A DNA stretch of 64,000 nucleotides from Paraburkholderia ginsengiterrae. GTDB taxonomy: Bacteria; Pseudomonadota; Gammaproteobacteria; Burkholderiales; Burkholderiaceae. Position numbers and translations under genes: made by a program. A model generated the notes under the pieces. The model was not told where the DNA came from and did no database searches. It saw nothing but the letters and a program-made list of their open reading frames with translations. Below are positions 16,055 to 25,281 of this stretch, in pieces (position 1 is the first letter of the stretch; each line of letters starts with the position of its first letter). The stretch spans positions 164,266 through 228,265 of the forward strand of contig NZ_LXKA01000382.1 of NCBI RefSeq assembly GCF_001645125.1. Direction: 5' to 3'.

Positions 16055-18628
16055 ATGACCACCGGCGAAGCTCCGATTGCTGAGATGCGCGCGACAATGG
16101 ACGCCGCGTTCGACGTGGTGTTGTCGCCGGTTGCGTCGGCGCAGGGACCCGCGCTCGACGCGATCCGGATCGTCGACAGCCTGTTTGCGATCGGCCGCAG
16201 CGAGGCGCCGTTTACCGACTACCCATCCGAGCGGATTGCGCGCCTGTCCCGCCGGCATGCGCGGATTTTCACGGAACACGGCGCGGTCTACGTCGCCGAC
16301 CTCGACAGCAAGAACGGCACCACGGTCAACGGCGTCGCGGTGCGGCAAACGCCGGCCCGCGTGCGCGCCGGCGACGAACTGTGCTTTGGCGGCGAACTCT
16401 GCTACCGGGTGGCGATCGAGCCGCGCGCGCGCATTGTGGCGGCGGCCAAGTCACCCGCTGTGCCAGGCCTGCTGCTCGTGCCGGAACGCGATGACCTCGG
16501 CCTGCAGCCTATCGAGGTGCAGGCGTTTCCGTTTCTGGTCAGCAAGACGGACGAGATTTTCGCGCGTTACAAAGATCGCTATCCGCACCAGGTCAACTAC
16601 ATCTCCCGGCGCCACGCACACCTCTTTCTGAAGGGTGGCGAACTCTATGTCGAAGATCTCGGCAGCACCAACGGCACATTCGTCGGGGGAAAGCGCCTGG
16701 CTGAATCCGCGCTGCCGTTGGTAGAGGGAGACTGTGTTGCATTTGGCGGAGACCACTTCGTCTACAGGGTGACGCTGCAGAGCGCCCCTGAAGTCGAGCC
16801 TACCGTGACCCAGCTATTTCTCAAGCCGGCCGTCGACGAAACCGGCGATGCCGACAAGACGACGTTCGTCGGCGCCGCGCATTCGTTCCTCGATATCTTT
16901 TGCGTGGACCCCGTGCTGTTGCGTGAAGACGAAGTCAACGAAGCGGCTCAGTCCGCCGACGAGCATGGCGGCGCGGCGAGAGGAGCGAGCGGTGCAAATG
17001 GTGCAAACGGCACAAACGGCGCGCATGGACCCGCCCCTACTGGTTCCACGAAGCGCCGCCCGCGACGTTGGCGGCTGCTGGCGGGCGAACTCAGCAAGGC
17101 TCTCGCGGTTGACGATCGCGCGAGCGTGCGGCGCTTCGCGTGGTGGGGCGCCGCGGGTGTCGTGCTGCTGGTGGTGTTCGCGTCGACACTCTATCTGCGT
17201 GGGTCGTCGGAACGCGAGGTGAAGAATCTGCTGACAAATGGCGACTACGGCAGTGCGGTCGCGGCGGCCACGGGCTATCTGGCGAGTCATCCCGCGGACA
17301 CAAGAGTCAGCGCGCTCGCCAGTGAGGCGCTCCTGAAGGCGAAACTCCCTGGGTGGCTGAATGCGCTGGACAAGGCGCAGTTCGCTCAGGCGGATGCCTT
17401 CCTCAACGAGATGAGATCACTGAGCGCGAATAACGCGGACGCCGCCTCGCTCATCAGCGAACTGCAATGGGTGGGCGATCTGGAGCGCTTCGTGGCGGGA
17501 CGCGGCGGCGTGGACGCGCCGATCCGCATGTACGTGGACGAGGCCACCATCGGCAACCTGCTGCAACGCTGGGACGACGACGCGAAAAGCCATCAGCGCG
17601 CGCTCGACCGGATCGCGACCTACGTCCCCGTGTTTGCCGAACCGTACGCACAGGCGATGAGCCATCTGCGCAAACTGGAGAGCGACGATTCGGTGTATCT
17701 CGCCGCCATCGACCGGCTGAACGGAACGATCCGCACCGAACTGGCGCGCGACAAACCCGGCGCGCTGCCTCCCGTGCTGGACGATTACGGGCAACGCTAT
17801 CCGCGGCTGGCGGGTCTCGACCGCGTGCGTGAGGATTTGCGGCAGTACACGGACGTGTTGAACGCCGCGCTTGGCCGTCAATTGATCCCGTTGCTCGCCT
17901 TGCTGAAATCGGTGCATCTCACCACACCGCCGTTTCAGGCGCAGTTTCAGCAGCTGACGGCGATCCGTTTGCCATCCCCCGACATCATTGCGCGTCACGA
18001 CGCGGTGACGGCTGCATGGCAGCGCGGCGACGCACAGCAGGCGCTGGCTGGTTTGCAAGACATGCCTGCCGGTCCGTGGTCCGACGTGCTCGCGGCGGAA
18101 CTGGCGCACAAGAAGGCGCTGCTCGATCAGTTCAGCGAGTTGCAGAAGACGCGCGGAGACAAGGATTACGACCAGCGCTTGCTGTCGTTTTACGCCAGTC
18201 TCGACCCGGCCATCGACGTGTGGTTCGCGCAGTCGATCCAGAAAGACGTGGCCGCGCTGCACGACAAGGCGCTGGCGCGTGCGCAAGATCTCATGCTGCG
18301 CGCCCAGAGCCTGTGGAAGCAGTACCGCGCGAGCGGCTCGATTGGCGGCACGCAACGGCTCGAAGCCGGGATTTCGCCGGGATTTCGCAGCGAGGCGCGG
18401 CTGCTGTCCGACGCGCAAACGTCTGCGCAACAGGGCATGCGCATCTACACGCAGCTCAAGGCCGATCATCCCGCGGACTTTGACCGCCTGCTCGCGGATA
18501 TCGATGCCGAAGCCGATCTGCAACGCCGTTCGTTGACGGAACTGCGCATGGTGCTGGACCCGGGGCTTCTGAAAGCGAAGCTGGCACTGATTGGAGGCGA
18601 GCAGAGTGAAGCGCGACAGTCACCCTAA
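16055..18628 (+). CDS. twin-FHA-domain membrane protein
   Basis: Protein of 857 residues that probably reads Ser/Thr phosphorylation and passes the signal to or across the inner membrane. Two forkhead-associated domains bind phosphothreonine: the first has GRS (47-49), SRRHAR (65-70) and SKNGTTVNG (85-93), the second SRRHAH (184-189) and STNGTFVGG (204-212). A collagen-like Gly-Ala-Asn linker (about 310-325) and a basic stretch lead to one membrane helix at 362-382. The remaining 470 residues, predicted outside the cytoplasm, are Ala/Leu-rich and helical and not recognised. It heads an operon and its end overlaps the start of the HlyD gene by 23 bases. Likely partners are the kinase at 7816 and phosphatase at 25282. 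The ATG at 16055 has no strong ribosome binding site. Confidence 0.85.
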   Translation: MTTGEAPIAEMRATMDAAFDVVLSPVASAQGPALDAIRIVDSLFAIGRSEAPFTDYPSERIARLSRRHARIFTEHGAVYVADLDSKNGTTVNGVAVRQTPARVRAGDELCFGGELCYRVAIEPRARIVAAAKSPAVPGLLLVPERDDLGLQPIEVQAFPFLVSKTDEIFARYKDRYPHQVNYISRRHAHLFLKGGELYVEDLGSTNGTFVGGKRLAESALPLVEGDCVAFGGDHFVYRVTLQSAPEVEPTVTQLFLKPAVDETGDADKTTFVGAAHSFLDIFCVDPVLLREDEVNEAAQSADEHGGAARGASGANGANGTNGAHGPAPTGSTKRRPRRWRLLAGELSKALAVDDRASVRRFAWWGAAGVVLLVVFASTLYLRGSSEREVKNLLTNGDYGSAVAAATGYLASHPADTRVSALASEALLKAKLPGWLNALDKAQFAQADAFLNEMRSLSANNADAASLISELQWVGDLERFVAGRGGVDAPIRMYVDEATIGNLLQRWDDDAKSHQRALDRIATYVPVFAEPYAQAMSHLRKLESDDSVYLAAIDRLNGTIRTELARDKPGALPPVLDDYGQRYPRLAGLDRVREDLRQYTDVLNAALGRQLIPLLALLKSVHLTTPPFQAQFQQLTAIRLPSPDIIARHDAVTAAWQRGDAQQALAGLQDMPAGPWSDVLAAELAHKKALLDQFSELQKTRGDKDYDQRLLSFYASLDPAIDVWFAQSIQKDVAALHDKALARAQDLMLRAQSLWKQYRASGSIGGTQRLEAGISPGFRSEARLLSDAQTSAQQGMRIYTQLKADHPADFDRLLADIDAEADLQRRSLTELRMVLDPGLLKAKLALIGGEQSEARQSP

Positions 18629-19979
18629 ACCGTTGTCGGAGGCGCTGGAGGACCACAGCGTCGAAGGCATCGCCATTCTCACCGCGGAACCGGTGCGGAT
18701 CGCGCGCGCGCTCATCTGGGCGATGGTCGCGCTGGTGGTGGCCGGGCTGCTGTGGTCGTTCGTCGGCCGCGCGGATGTGATCGTCAGCGCGCAAGGCACG
18801 TTGTCGCCGGAATCCGAGGTGCGCCGCATCTATGCGCCGATCGACGGTGAACTCGCCGATCTGTATATCGCCGAAGGTCAGCCGGTGCAAAAAGGCGATG
18901 TACTGGCACGGCTGAATGCGCGCGGTGCGATCGAAGCGGCGAGCAATGCGCTGCAAGCGCAACTCAAGCTGGAGGACGCCGAGCGCGACTGGAAGCAGTT
19001 TCCGGAGAAGAAGGCGCTGATGGTGCGCAAGGCCGCCGCGCTCAAGGCGCAGATGGAGGTGGAAGCGCGCCAGCACGAAAACCGCGTGTCCGAGGGCACG
19101 ACCAAACTCGCTGAAGGGCAGAAGGCCGAACTCGACGAAGCGCGCAGCGCGCTCGACAATGCCCGCCGCACGCGCGAGGCGGCGCACCAGGAACTGGATC
19201 GCTACTCGCAGCTTTTTGCGCAACCAGGCGGTGGCGGCATTGCCGGGCTGCAGGTGGAGCAGAAGCGCACCGCGGCGCTGGAAGCGGACAACGCCTACCG
19301 CGTCGCGCAATCGAAGCTGGCGGAACTGGATTTCCGCCTGAGCCACGAATATGCGCTGGCTAACGCACAACTGGAAACCAGCGGCCAGCAGACTACCGAC
19401 CTGCAGCTTCAGTACGATTCGGCGGTGCGCGACATTACCGACGCGGAAGACAAAGTGCGCTTGCAACTGCAAACCGCGCGACTGGTGGCGGACGCTGCCG
19501 CGCGGATTCGCTTCGAGAACATCGACAAAGACAATTTCCTGCTGATCCTCGCACCGGTTTCAGGTGTCATCACAGACGTCACGTCGACACAACGCGGTGA
19601 CAAGATTCAGGCGAATGCGCCGCTCGGCGGCATTGCGCCGAAAGACGCGCGGCCCGTGCTGAAAATCGAAATCGCCGAACACGATCGTGCTTTTCTGCAC
19701 GAAGGCCTGCCGGTCAAGCTGAAGTTCAACGCGTTTCCGTATCAGCGCTATGGATTGATCAGCGGCACGCTTGCCTACATTTCGCCCGCCACCAAGCCGT
19801 CGTTAGCCGACAAGCAACCCGTCTACGAAGGCCGCGTCACGCTCGACAAGAATTACTACCAGATTGCCGACACGCGCTATCCATTGCGTTATGGCATGAC
19901 GGCAAGCGCGGAGATCGTGGTGCGCGAGCGGCGCCTGATCGATCTGGGTCTCGATCCGTTCAGGCAGGTGGCGGGTTGA
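18606..19979 (+). CDS. HlyD-family periplasmic adaptor of a type I secretion system
   Basis: Membrane fusion protein of 457 residues linking the inner-membrane ABC transporter to the outer-membrane channel. After a short cytoplasmic tail there is one membrane helix (ALIWAMVALVVAGLLWSFVG). A lipoyl/barrel segment follows (SPESEVRRIYAPIDGELADLYIAEGQPVQKGD, here in two parts), then a long coiled coil rich in Ala, Glu, Gln and Lys, and the closing barrel (APVSGVITDVTST; YEGRVTLDKNYY). The GTG at 18606 is preferred over a TTG at 18591 because GGAGG lies at proper distance; it overlaps the FHA gene by 23 bases, implying translational coupling. It works with the C39 ABC protein (20842-23898) and NodT lipoprotein (14318-15826). 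Confidence 0.92.
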   Translation: MKRDSHPKPLSEALEDHSVEGIAILTAEPVRIARALIWAMVALVVAGLLWSFVGRADVIVSAQGTLSPESEVRRIYAPIDGELADLYIAEGQPVQKGDVLARLNARGAIEAASNALQAQLKLEDAERDWKQFPEKKALMVRKAAALKAQMEVEARQHENRVSEGTTKLAEGQKAELDEARSALDNARRTREAAHQELDRYSQLFAQPGGGGIAGLQVEQKRTAALEADNAYRVAQSKLAELDFRLSHEYALANAQLETSGQQTTDLQLQYDSAVRDITDAEDKVRLQLQTARLVADAAARIRFENIDKDNFLLILAPVSGVITDVTSTQRGDKIQANAPLGGIAPKDARPVLKIEIAEHDRAFLHEGLPVKLKFNAFPYQRYGLISGTLAYISPATKPSLADKQPVYEGRVTLDKNYYQIADTRYPLRYGMTASAEIVVRERRLIDLGLDPFRQVAG

Positions 19980-20016
19980 CCGCGCGAATAACACGTCAAT
20001 TAAAGGAGCCGATGAG

Positions 20017-20769
20017 ATGAGCGCGATTGTGCGAATCGATGACGAAGTCGTGGACGTGGCCGAGTTCATTCGTCTTCTGAAATTGACCGGCCAGTTCGAG
20101 AGCCTGATCGAGCAGATCGTGCGCGACAAGCTCACGGTGCACGCGGCGAAGAAGCAGGGCATTACCGTTAGCGCCGACGACATACAGGAGCGCGCCGACC
20201 AGTTTCGCCGCGTGCGCGGCCTGCATCGCGCGACGGATATGAACCAGTATCTCGACGCGCTTCATGTCAGTCTCGACGAATTCGAGGCCTTCATCACCGA
20301 CGGGCTGTATCAGGAGAAGATGCTCGACGAGATCGGCAACGACGCGGCGATCAAGGACTACTTCGCGCTGAATTCACCGAAGTTCGATGCGATCGAGGTA
20401 AGCCACATCGTGCTGGACAGCGAGGGCAAGGCGAAGGAAATGATCTCGTACCTGCACGACGATCCCGATAGCTTCGCCGACATGGCGCGCGAGCATTCGA
20501 TTGCGGATACGCGCGAGGCGGGCGGCGTGATCGGCAAGGTGCTGCGCGGTTCGCTGAAGCCGGACATCGAAGCGAAGATTTTCAATGCGGCGGTGGGCGA
20601 CCTGCTGGGGCCGTTTCCGTCGGCGGACCGCTCGTGTTTCGAGATCTTCGCCGTGACGGCCAAATATCCGGCCACGCTCGATGCGGATGTGGCTGCCGAG
20701 ATCAGACGGCTGCTGCGCGAGAGCTGGCTGATCGCGCGCGCTCAGGAACACGTGATCGAAGCGCGCTAG
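20017..20769 (+). CDS. parvulin-type peptidyl-prolyl isomerase without signal peptide
   Basis: PpiC/SurA-like isomerase of 250 residues. An N-terminal helical chaperone-like half (about 1-115) is followed by a rotamase domain with the parvulin hallmarks VSHIVLDSEGKAKEM, DPDSFADMAREHSI, GGVIGKVLRG and VGDLLGPF. There is no signal peptide or membrane helix, so unlike SurA or PpiC-exported forms it should stay in the cytoplasm. It lies between the adaptor and the C39 transporter in the exporter operon (37-base gap before, 72 after), so it plausibly keeps Pro-containing peptide precursors export-competent or delivers them to the transporter. AAAGGAG precedes the ATG. Confidence 0.85.
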   Translation: MSAIVRIDDEVVDVAEFIRLLKLTGQFESLIEQIVRDKLTVHAAKKQGITVSADDIQERADQFRRVRGLHRATDMNQYLDALHVSLDEFEAFITDGLYQEKMLDEIGNDAAIKDYFALNSPKFDAIEVSHIVLDSEGKAKEMISYLHDDPDSFADMAREHSIADTREAGGVIGKVLRGSLKPDIEAKIFNAAVGDLLGPFPSADRSCFEIFAVTAKYPATLDADVAAEIRRLLRESWLIARAQEHVIEAR

Positions 20770-20841
20770 CCGGATAGCGAAACACACCATACGCCACACC
20801 AGGTCCACGCAACGATACGCTGAATCGAGGTCCGCAAGCCC

Positions 20842-23800
20842 ATGGACGCCCCCCAAACCGCGCCTTCCGCAGCCGAGTTTCTAGCCTCGGTGGAAATTCT
20901 GTCGCCGTTCTCGCGCGATGAGATCGAGCGTCTCGCGGAAGATGCGCAAGCGCGTTTCTACTCGTTCGGAGAAACGGTCTGCTCGGCGGGCGAAACGGCG
21001 GACGGCCTCTACGTGATTCGCTCGGGTTCCGTGCGTATCTTCAGGGAGGAGCACGGGAAGGAAACCAGCATGGGCGTGCGCAAAGCGGGCGAGATATTCG
21101 CCGACATCGCCATGTTGCGCACGTATGTTCACGAAGCGTCGGTGCGGGCGTCGGCGAAAACCGAGCTGCTGTTCATTCCGCGCACCACGATCGAACCGGT
21201 GATAACCGGCAATCAGGCCGCGTTGGCGTTTGTCGCCAGCTATGTCGCGATCAATTCGGCGGGCGGTTTCGTCGCGCAACTGTTCGATCTGCGCGGCAAA
21301 CTGAACAAGGCGGAACTCGAAGAGTATGTGCGCAGCGTCGGCGTAAAACGCGTGGCGGCGGGCAAGGAAATTCTCAAACAGGACGGACGCGAAGACCGGC
21401 GGCTGTACGTGGTGCGCCAGGGCGCAGTGCGTATCGTGCGGCACGAGGAGGGCCACGACTATACGCTCGCCACGCTCGGTGAAGGCGAGATATTCGGCGA
21501 GAAAGCCTGCCTGATGCGCCAGGAGCAGATGGCGTCGGCCGTGGCGGCGACCGACACGCGGCTGCTGGTGATTCCGGAGCGAACGGTCCACTTCATTCTG
21601 GAGCGCAATCCCAAGCTGCGTGAAGTGCTCGACGAGCGGATTCGTTACGGCGACCGCGAGTTGCAGCGGCAAAAGCGGCTCGAACAGCGGCGCAAATTGC
21701 CGCTGATGCTCGACTTGCAGAGCCAACCGGGGTTGGGCGAGAAAGTCATCAAACGCTTCGCGCTGGTCGAACAGGCGGAGGAGATGGATTGCGGCGCGGC
21801 GTGCCTCGCGATGGTGTGCCGCCACTACGGCATTCCGATGACGCTCGGCAAATTGCGCGAACTCGCCAATGTGACGACCCAGGGCGCGACGCTCGACAGC
21901 CTCGCCCGTGCGGGCGAATCGCTCGGATTCACGGCGCGCGGCGTGCAATGCACGTTCGATTCCTTGCGCGGCTTCGATCTGCCGTTCATCGTGCATTGGG
22001 AGGGTTACCACTACGTGGTGGTGTACGGACTCTCCAAAGACTATGTGTGGGTCGCGGACCCGGCCGTCGGTTTCAAGAAAATGACCGTCGAGGATTTCGA
22101 GCGCGGCTGGAGCGGCACGTGCCTGTTGTTCACGGGCGGCCCGCATCTGCTGCAAATGTCCGCGGCCCGTTCGCCGTGGATACGCTTTGTCGGCTACCTC
22201 AAGCCGTACAAAAAGATACTCGGCTACCTGTGTCTCGCCACTTTCGTGATTCAGGTGTTGGGCGTGATTCCGCCGCTGATTATCCAGAACATACTCGACG
22301 GCGTGATCGTGCATCAGAACGTCAGCCTGCTGCACTTGCTGATAGGCGGCCTGATTATCGCCAATGTCTTTTCGCAACTGATGTCGTCGATACGCGCGTA
22401 TCTGGCGAATTTCATGGTGCGGAACATGGACTTTGCGATGATGTCGCAGTTTTTTAAGCACACCATGTCGCTGCCGTTTTCGTTCTTCGCCAAGCGCAAG
22501 ACCGGCGATATTTTCGCGCGCTTCCAGGAAAACCAGACGATCCGCGCGTTCCTCACCGAATCCACGGTCACTACCGCGCTGAATCTGCTGATGGTGTTCA
22601 TCTACTTCACGATCATGTTCGTCTACAACGTGAAGATGACACTGGTGCTGATCGCGTTCGTCATTCCGATCATGGCGCTCACTGCGCTCGCCACGCCGAA
22701 GATAAAAAGCTATGCGCGCGAGGTGTTCGCGGCGTCGACCGAATCGAAGTCGTTTCTGATGGAGGCGCTCGCCGGCGTGGAGACCGTCAAGGGCATGGGC
22801 ATCGAGCGGCCGGTGCGTCTGCGCTGGGAGAAGAAGTACGCGAAAGCACTCGAAGTGCAATATCGCGCGCACGCGTTCAACATTCTCGTAGGCTTGGGCA
22901 GTCAGTTGCTGAACGCCGCCACCACGATCGCCATTCTCTGGGTCGGCGCGACGCTCGTACTAGCGCGTGAAATGACGATTGGCCAGCTGATCGCGTTCAA
23001 CGCGTTCATGGGGAGCGTATTGGGTCCGCTGATGGGACTGGTCGGTTTGTGGAGCATGGTGAACGATGCGGGCGTGGCAATGGAGCGCCTCGGCGACGTG
23101 CTCGACATCGAACCCGAGCAGAAGCCGCAGGATTTGCCCTCGCGTGTGATGCTGCCCGAACTGCAAGGGGAAATCAGCCTCAGTGGCGTCTATTTCCGTT
23201 ACGGTGAAAGCGACTCGGCCTACGTGCTCGAAAACATCAGTTTCGACATCAAGCCCGGCGAGCTTGTGGCGATTGTCGGGCGCAGCGGGTCGGGCAAAAC
23301 GACGCTCGCCAAGTTGCTGGTGGGCTTTTATACGCCGACCGAAGGCAAGATGACCATCGACGGCTACGATCTCGGCGTGGTCGATAAAGCCTATTACCGC
23401 GCCCAGATCGGCTACGTGATGCAGAGCAACCTGCTGTTCTCCGGCACGATCGCGGAGAACATCGCGAGCGGCGACGATGCGCCCGAGCGCCGCCGCATCG
23501 AGGAAGTCGCGAAGATGGCCGACGCGCACGCTTTCATCAGCAAGATGCCGCTCGGCTACGAACAGATTGTCGGCGAGCGGGGTATCGGGCTGTCGGGCGG
23601 GCAGATCCAGCGGCTGTGCATTGCGCGCGCGCTGTATCACGATCCGCGCCTGCTTGTCTTCGACGAAGCGACCTCGGCGCTGGATTCCCAGTCGGAAAGC
23701 AATATCCTCGGCAATATGCACGACATTCTGAAGGGCCGCACCGCGGTGATCATCGCGCACCGGCTCAGCACAATCATGCGCGCGGACAAGATTCTCGTGT

Positions 23801-23898
23801 TGTATGAAGGGGCGATCGTCGAACAGGGCCGCCACGATGAATTGATCCAGCGCGGCGGCATGTATTACCAACTGGTTCAAAAACAGTTGAGTGCGTGA
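20842..23898 (+). CDS. C39 peptidase-containing ABC exporter with two cyclic-nucleotide-binding-like domains
   Basis: Inner-membrane exporter of 1018 residues that cleaves Gly-Gly leaders and pumps the mature peptide out. Two cNMP-binding-like (CAP fold) domains lie at about 15-130 and 145-265. A C39 peptidase follows at about 305-435, with oxyanion Gln311, Cys317 in EEMDCGAACLAM, His390 in GYHYVVVYG and Asp406 in VADPAVG. Then come six membrane helices (about 450-740) and the ATPase, with Walker A GRSGSGKTT (813-821), LSGGQIQRL from 917, Walker B LLVFDEATSALD from 937 and switch His973. Ordinary C39 exporters are about 700 residues; the extra 300 are the CAP-fold pair, so ligand-gated export is inferred. 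Five matching substrates are encoded in the island. Its stop overlaps the sigma-54 activator region. Confidence 0.95.
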   Translation: MDAPQTAPSAAEFLASVEILSPFSRDEIERLAEDAQARFYSFGETVCSAGETADGLYVIRSGSVRIFREEHGKETSMGVRKAGEIFADIAMLRTYVHEASVRASAKTELLFIPRTTIEPVITGNQAALAFVASYVAINSAGGFVAQLFDLRGKLNKAELEEYVRSVGVKRVAAGKEILKQDGREDRRLYVVRQGAVRIVRHEEGHDYTLATLGEGEIFGEKACLMRQEQMASAVAATDTRLLVIPERTVHFILERNPKLREVLDERIRYGDRELQRQKRLEQRRKLPLMLDLQSQPGLGEKVIKRFALVEQAEEMDCGAACLAMVCRHYGIPMTLGKLRELANVTTQGATLDSLARAGESLGFTARGVQCTFDSLRGFDLPFIVHWEGYHYVVVYGLSKDYVWVADPAVGFKKMTVEDFERGWSGTCLLFTGGPHLLQMSAARSPWIRFVGYLKPYKKILGYLCLATFVIQVLGVIPPLIIQNILDGVIVHQNVSLLHLLIGGLIIANVFSQLMSSIRAYLANFMVRNMDFAMMSQFFKHTMSLPFSFFAKRKTGDIFARFQENQTIRAFLTESTVTTALNLLMVFIYFTIMFVYNVKMTLVLIAFVIPIMALTALATPKIKSYAREVFAASTESKSFLMEALAGVETVKGMGIERPVRLRWEKKYAKALEVQYRAHAFNILVGLGSQLLNAATTIAILWVGATLVLAREMTIGQLIAFNAFMGSVLGPLMGLVGLWSMVNDAGVAMERLGDVLDIEPEQKPQDLPSRVMLPELQGEISLSGVYFRYGESDSAYVLENISFDIKPGELVAIVGRSGSGKTTLAKLLVGFYTPTEGKMTIDGYDLGVVDKAYYRAQIGYVMQSNLLFSGTIAENIASGDDAPERRRIEEVAKMADAHAFISKMPLGYEQIVGERGIGLSGGQIQRLCIARALYHDPRLLVFDEATSALDSQSESNILGNMHDILKGRTAVIIAHRLSTIMRADKILVLYEGAIVEQGRHDELIQRGGMYYQLVQKQLSA

Positions 23899-23900
23899 TC

Positions 23901-25253
23901 ATGAAGATACTCGACCAGATTGAAGAGGCCAGCCCCGCGATTTCCTACGCGGGCCTGATCGAGCGGATCGAGATTCTGCGCTCGACGCTGCGCTGGTCGT
24001 CGCGGCTGGAGCGCGCGGATATCGACAAGTTGCTCCGGCAGGCCACTTCGTTACGCGACGAGGTGATGCAGCTATCGCACAAGGAGCGCTTCGTGCAGGC
24101 AGCCGTGGCCGCGGAACCGCAAGAGCGCGTGGAGCAATCGCGCGGCGCGCGCAGAAAGGCGCTGCTCGAGCGCAGTTTCATTTTCGAGGGGACGTTCGGC
24201 GACAATCCGCGCCTGCTCGAGTCGCTCGAAATCGCCGAAAAGGCGGCACCGACCGATTTGCCGGTGCTGATCGACGGTGAAAGCGGCACCGGCAAGGAGT
24301 TGATGGCGAAAGTGATTCACGCCAACGGCTCGCGCTCGGACAAACCGTTCATTTCCGTGAACTGCGGCGCGATTCCGGACAACCTGCTGGAGTCGGAATT
24401 GTTCGGGCATCGCAAAGGGGCGTTTACGGGGGCGTCGAACGATCGCAAGGGCAAATTCGAAAGCGCGCACACAGGAACCATCTTTCTCGACGAAATCGGC
24501 GAGTTGCCGCTCGCCGGCCAGGTGAAGCTGCTGCGCGTGCTGGAAGCGCATGAGATTCAGCGCGTGGGCTCCGATGAAACGATCGCGGTGGATACGCGTA
24601 TCGTTGCGGCCACCAATCGCAATCTGCGAAAATTCAGCGAAGAGGGGAGGTTCCGCGAGGACCTGTTTTACCGGCTTAGCGTGATTCACGTCACGCTGCC
24701 GCCGTTACGCGAGCGTCGTGATGAAATACCGCTGCTGATCGCATGGTTTGGCGACGAAGCGGCCGGCACGCTCAAGCGCAGACCCGTGCGGATGACACCG
24801 CGTCTGCGCGATTTTCTGCTGAACTACGCGTATCCCGGCAATATCCGCGAGTTGCGCAACGTGATGTATCGCCTCTCGTGTCTGGCCGGCGAGATGGCCG
24901 ATGTCGATCATCTGCCGCTCGACATGCGGCCGGCCGCGCCCGGTTCCGCGGCTTTGGCGAATGCCGCGAGCGCGACAGGCGTGGAGCCGATCAGCGTGGC
25001 GAATCTGATGTCGCTGAGCGATGCCAAGCGCGCCGCGAGCGACGACGCAGAGAAGGCGTTCCTCGAACGCGGCCTTCGCGAAGTGAGTGGCACGGTCGCG
25101 GAACTGGCGCGCCGTATCGACATGAACCGCTCGCATCTGCAAATGCTGCTGAAGAAGCACGGGTTGCATTCGAAGGACTTTCGCAACCGTGCTACGCCGT
25201 CCGCGACGAGCAACGGCGCCGACGACCGCGATGAAGACGACGGCGACGCGTAA
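23901..25253 (+). CDS. sigma-54-dependent transcriptional activator without receiver domain
   Basis: Enhancer-binding protein of 450 residues that opens sigma-54 promoters. A non-standard, mostly helical N-terminal region of about 95 residues (no REC, GAF or PAS pattern, no FHA) precedes a complete AAA+ domain. The AAA+ domain has Walker A GESGTGKE (126-133), the sigma-54 contact loop GAFTGA (173-178), Walker [11 protein letters not shown] and the arginine-finger region [10 protein letters not shown] Fis-type helix-turn-helix lies near the C-terminus ([20 protein letters not shown]), then a polar Asp-rich tail. It overlaps or abuts the ABC gene: the ATG at 23901 follows the ABC stop by two bases, and a GTG at 23895 overlapping it is equally possible. 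The sigma-54 type sites before the peptide and LRAT-like genes are its natural targets. Confidence 0.92.
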   Translation: MKILDQIEEASPAISYAGLIERIEILRSTLRWSSRLERADIDKLLRQATSLRDEVMQLSHKERFVQAAVAAEPQERVEQSRGARRKALLERSFIFEGTFGDNPRLLESLEIAEKAAPTDLPVLIDGESGTGKELMAKVIHANGSRSDKPFISVNCGAIPDNLLESELFGHRKGAFTGASNDRKGKFESAHTGTIFLDEIGELPLAGQVKLLRVLEAHEIQRVGSDETIAVDTRIVAATNRNLRKFSEEGRFREDLFYRLSVIHVTLPPLRERRDEIPLLIAWFGDEAAGTLKRRPVRMTPRLRDFLLNYAYPGNIRELRNVMYRLSCLAGEMADVDHLPLDMRPAAPGSAALANAASATGVEPISVANLMSLSDAKRAASDDAEKAFLERGLREVSGTVAELARRIDMNRSHLQMLLKKHGLHSKDFRNRATPSATSNGADDRDEDDGDA

Positions 25254-25281
25254 GGCCGCGGCAGTCTAATGGTCGACCGGC

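Noticed and set aside
14336-16348. 670-codon minus-strand open frame opposite the NodT lipoprotein
   Set aside because: Shadow of the coding strand; no family features and it crosses the intergenic promoter region.
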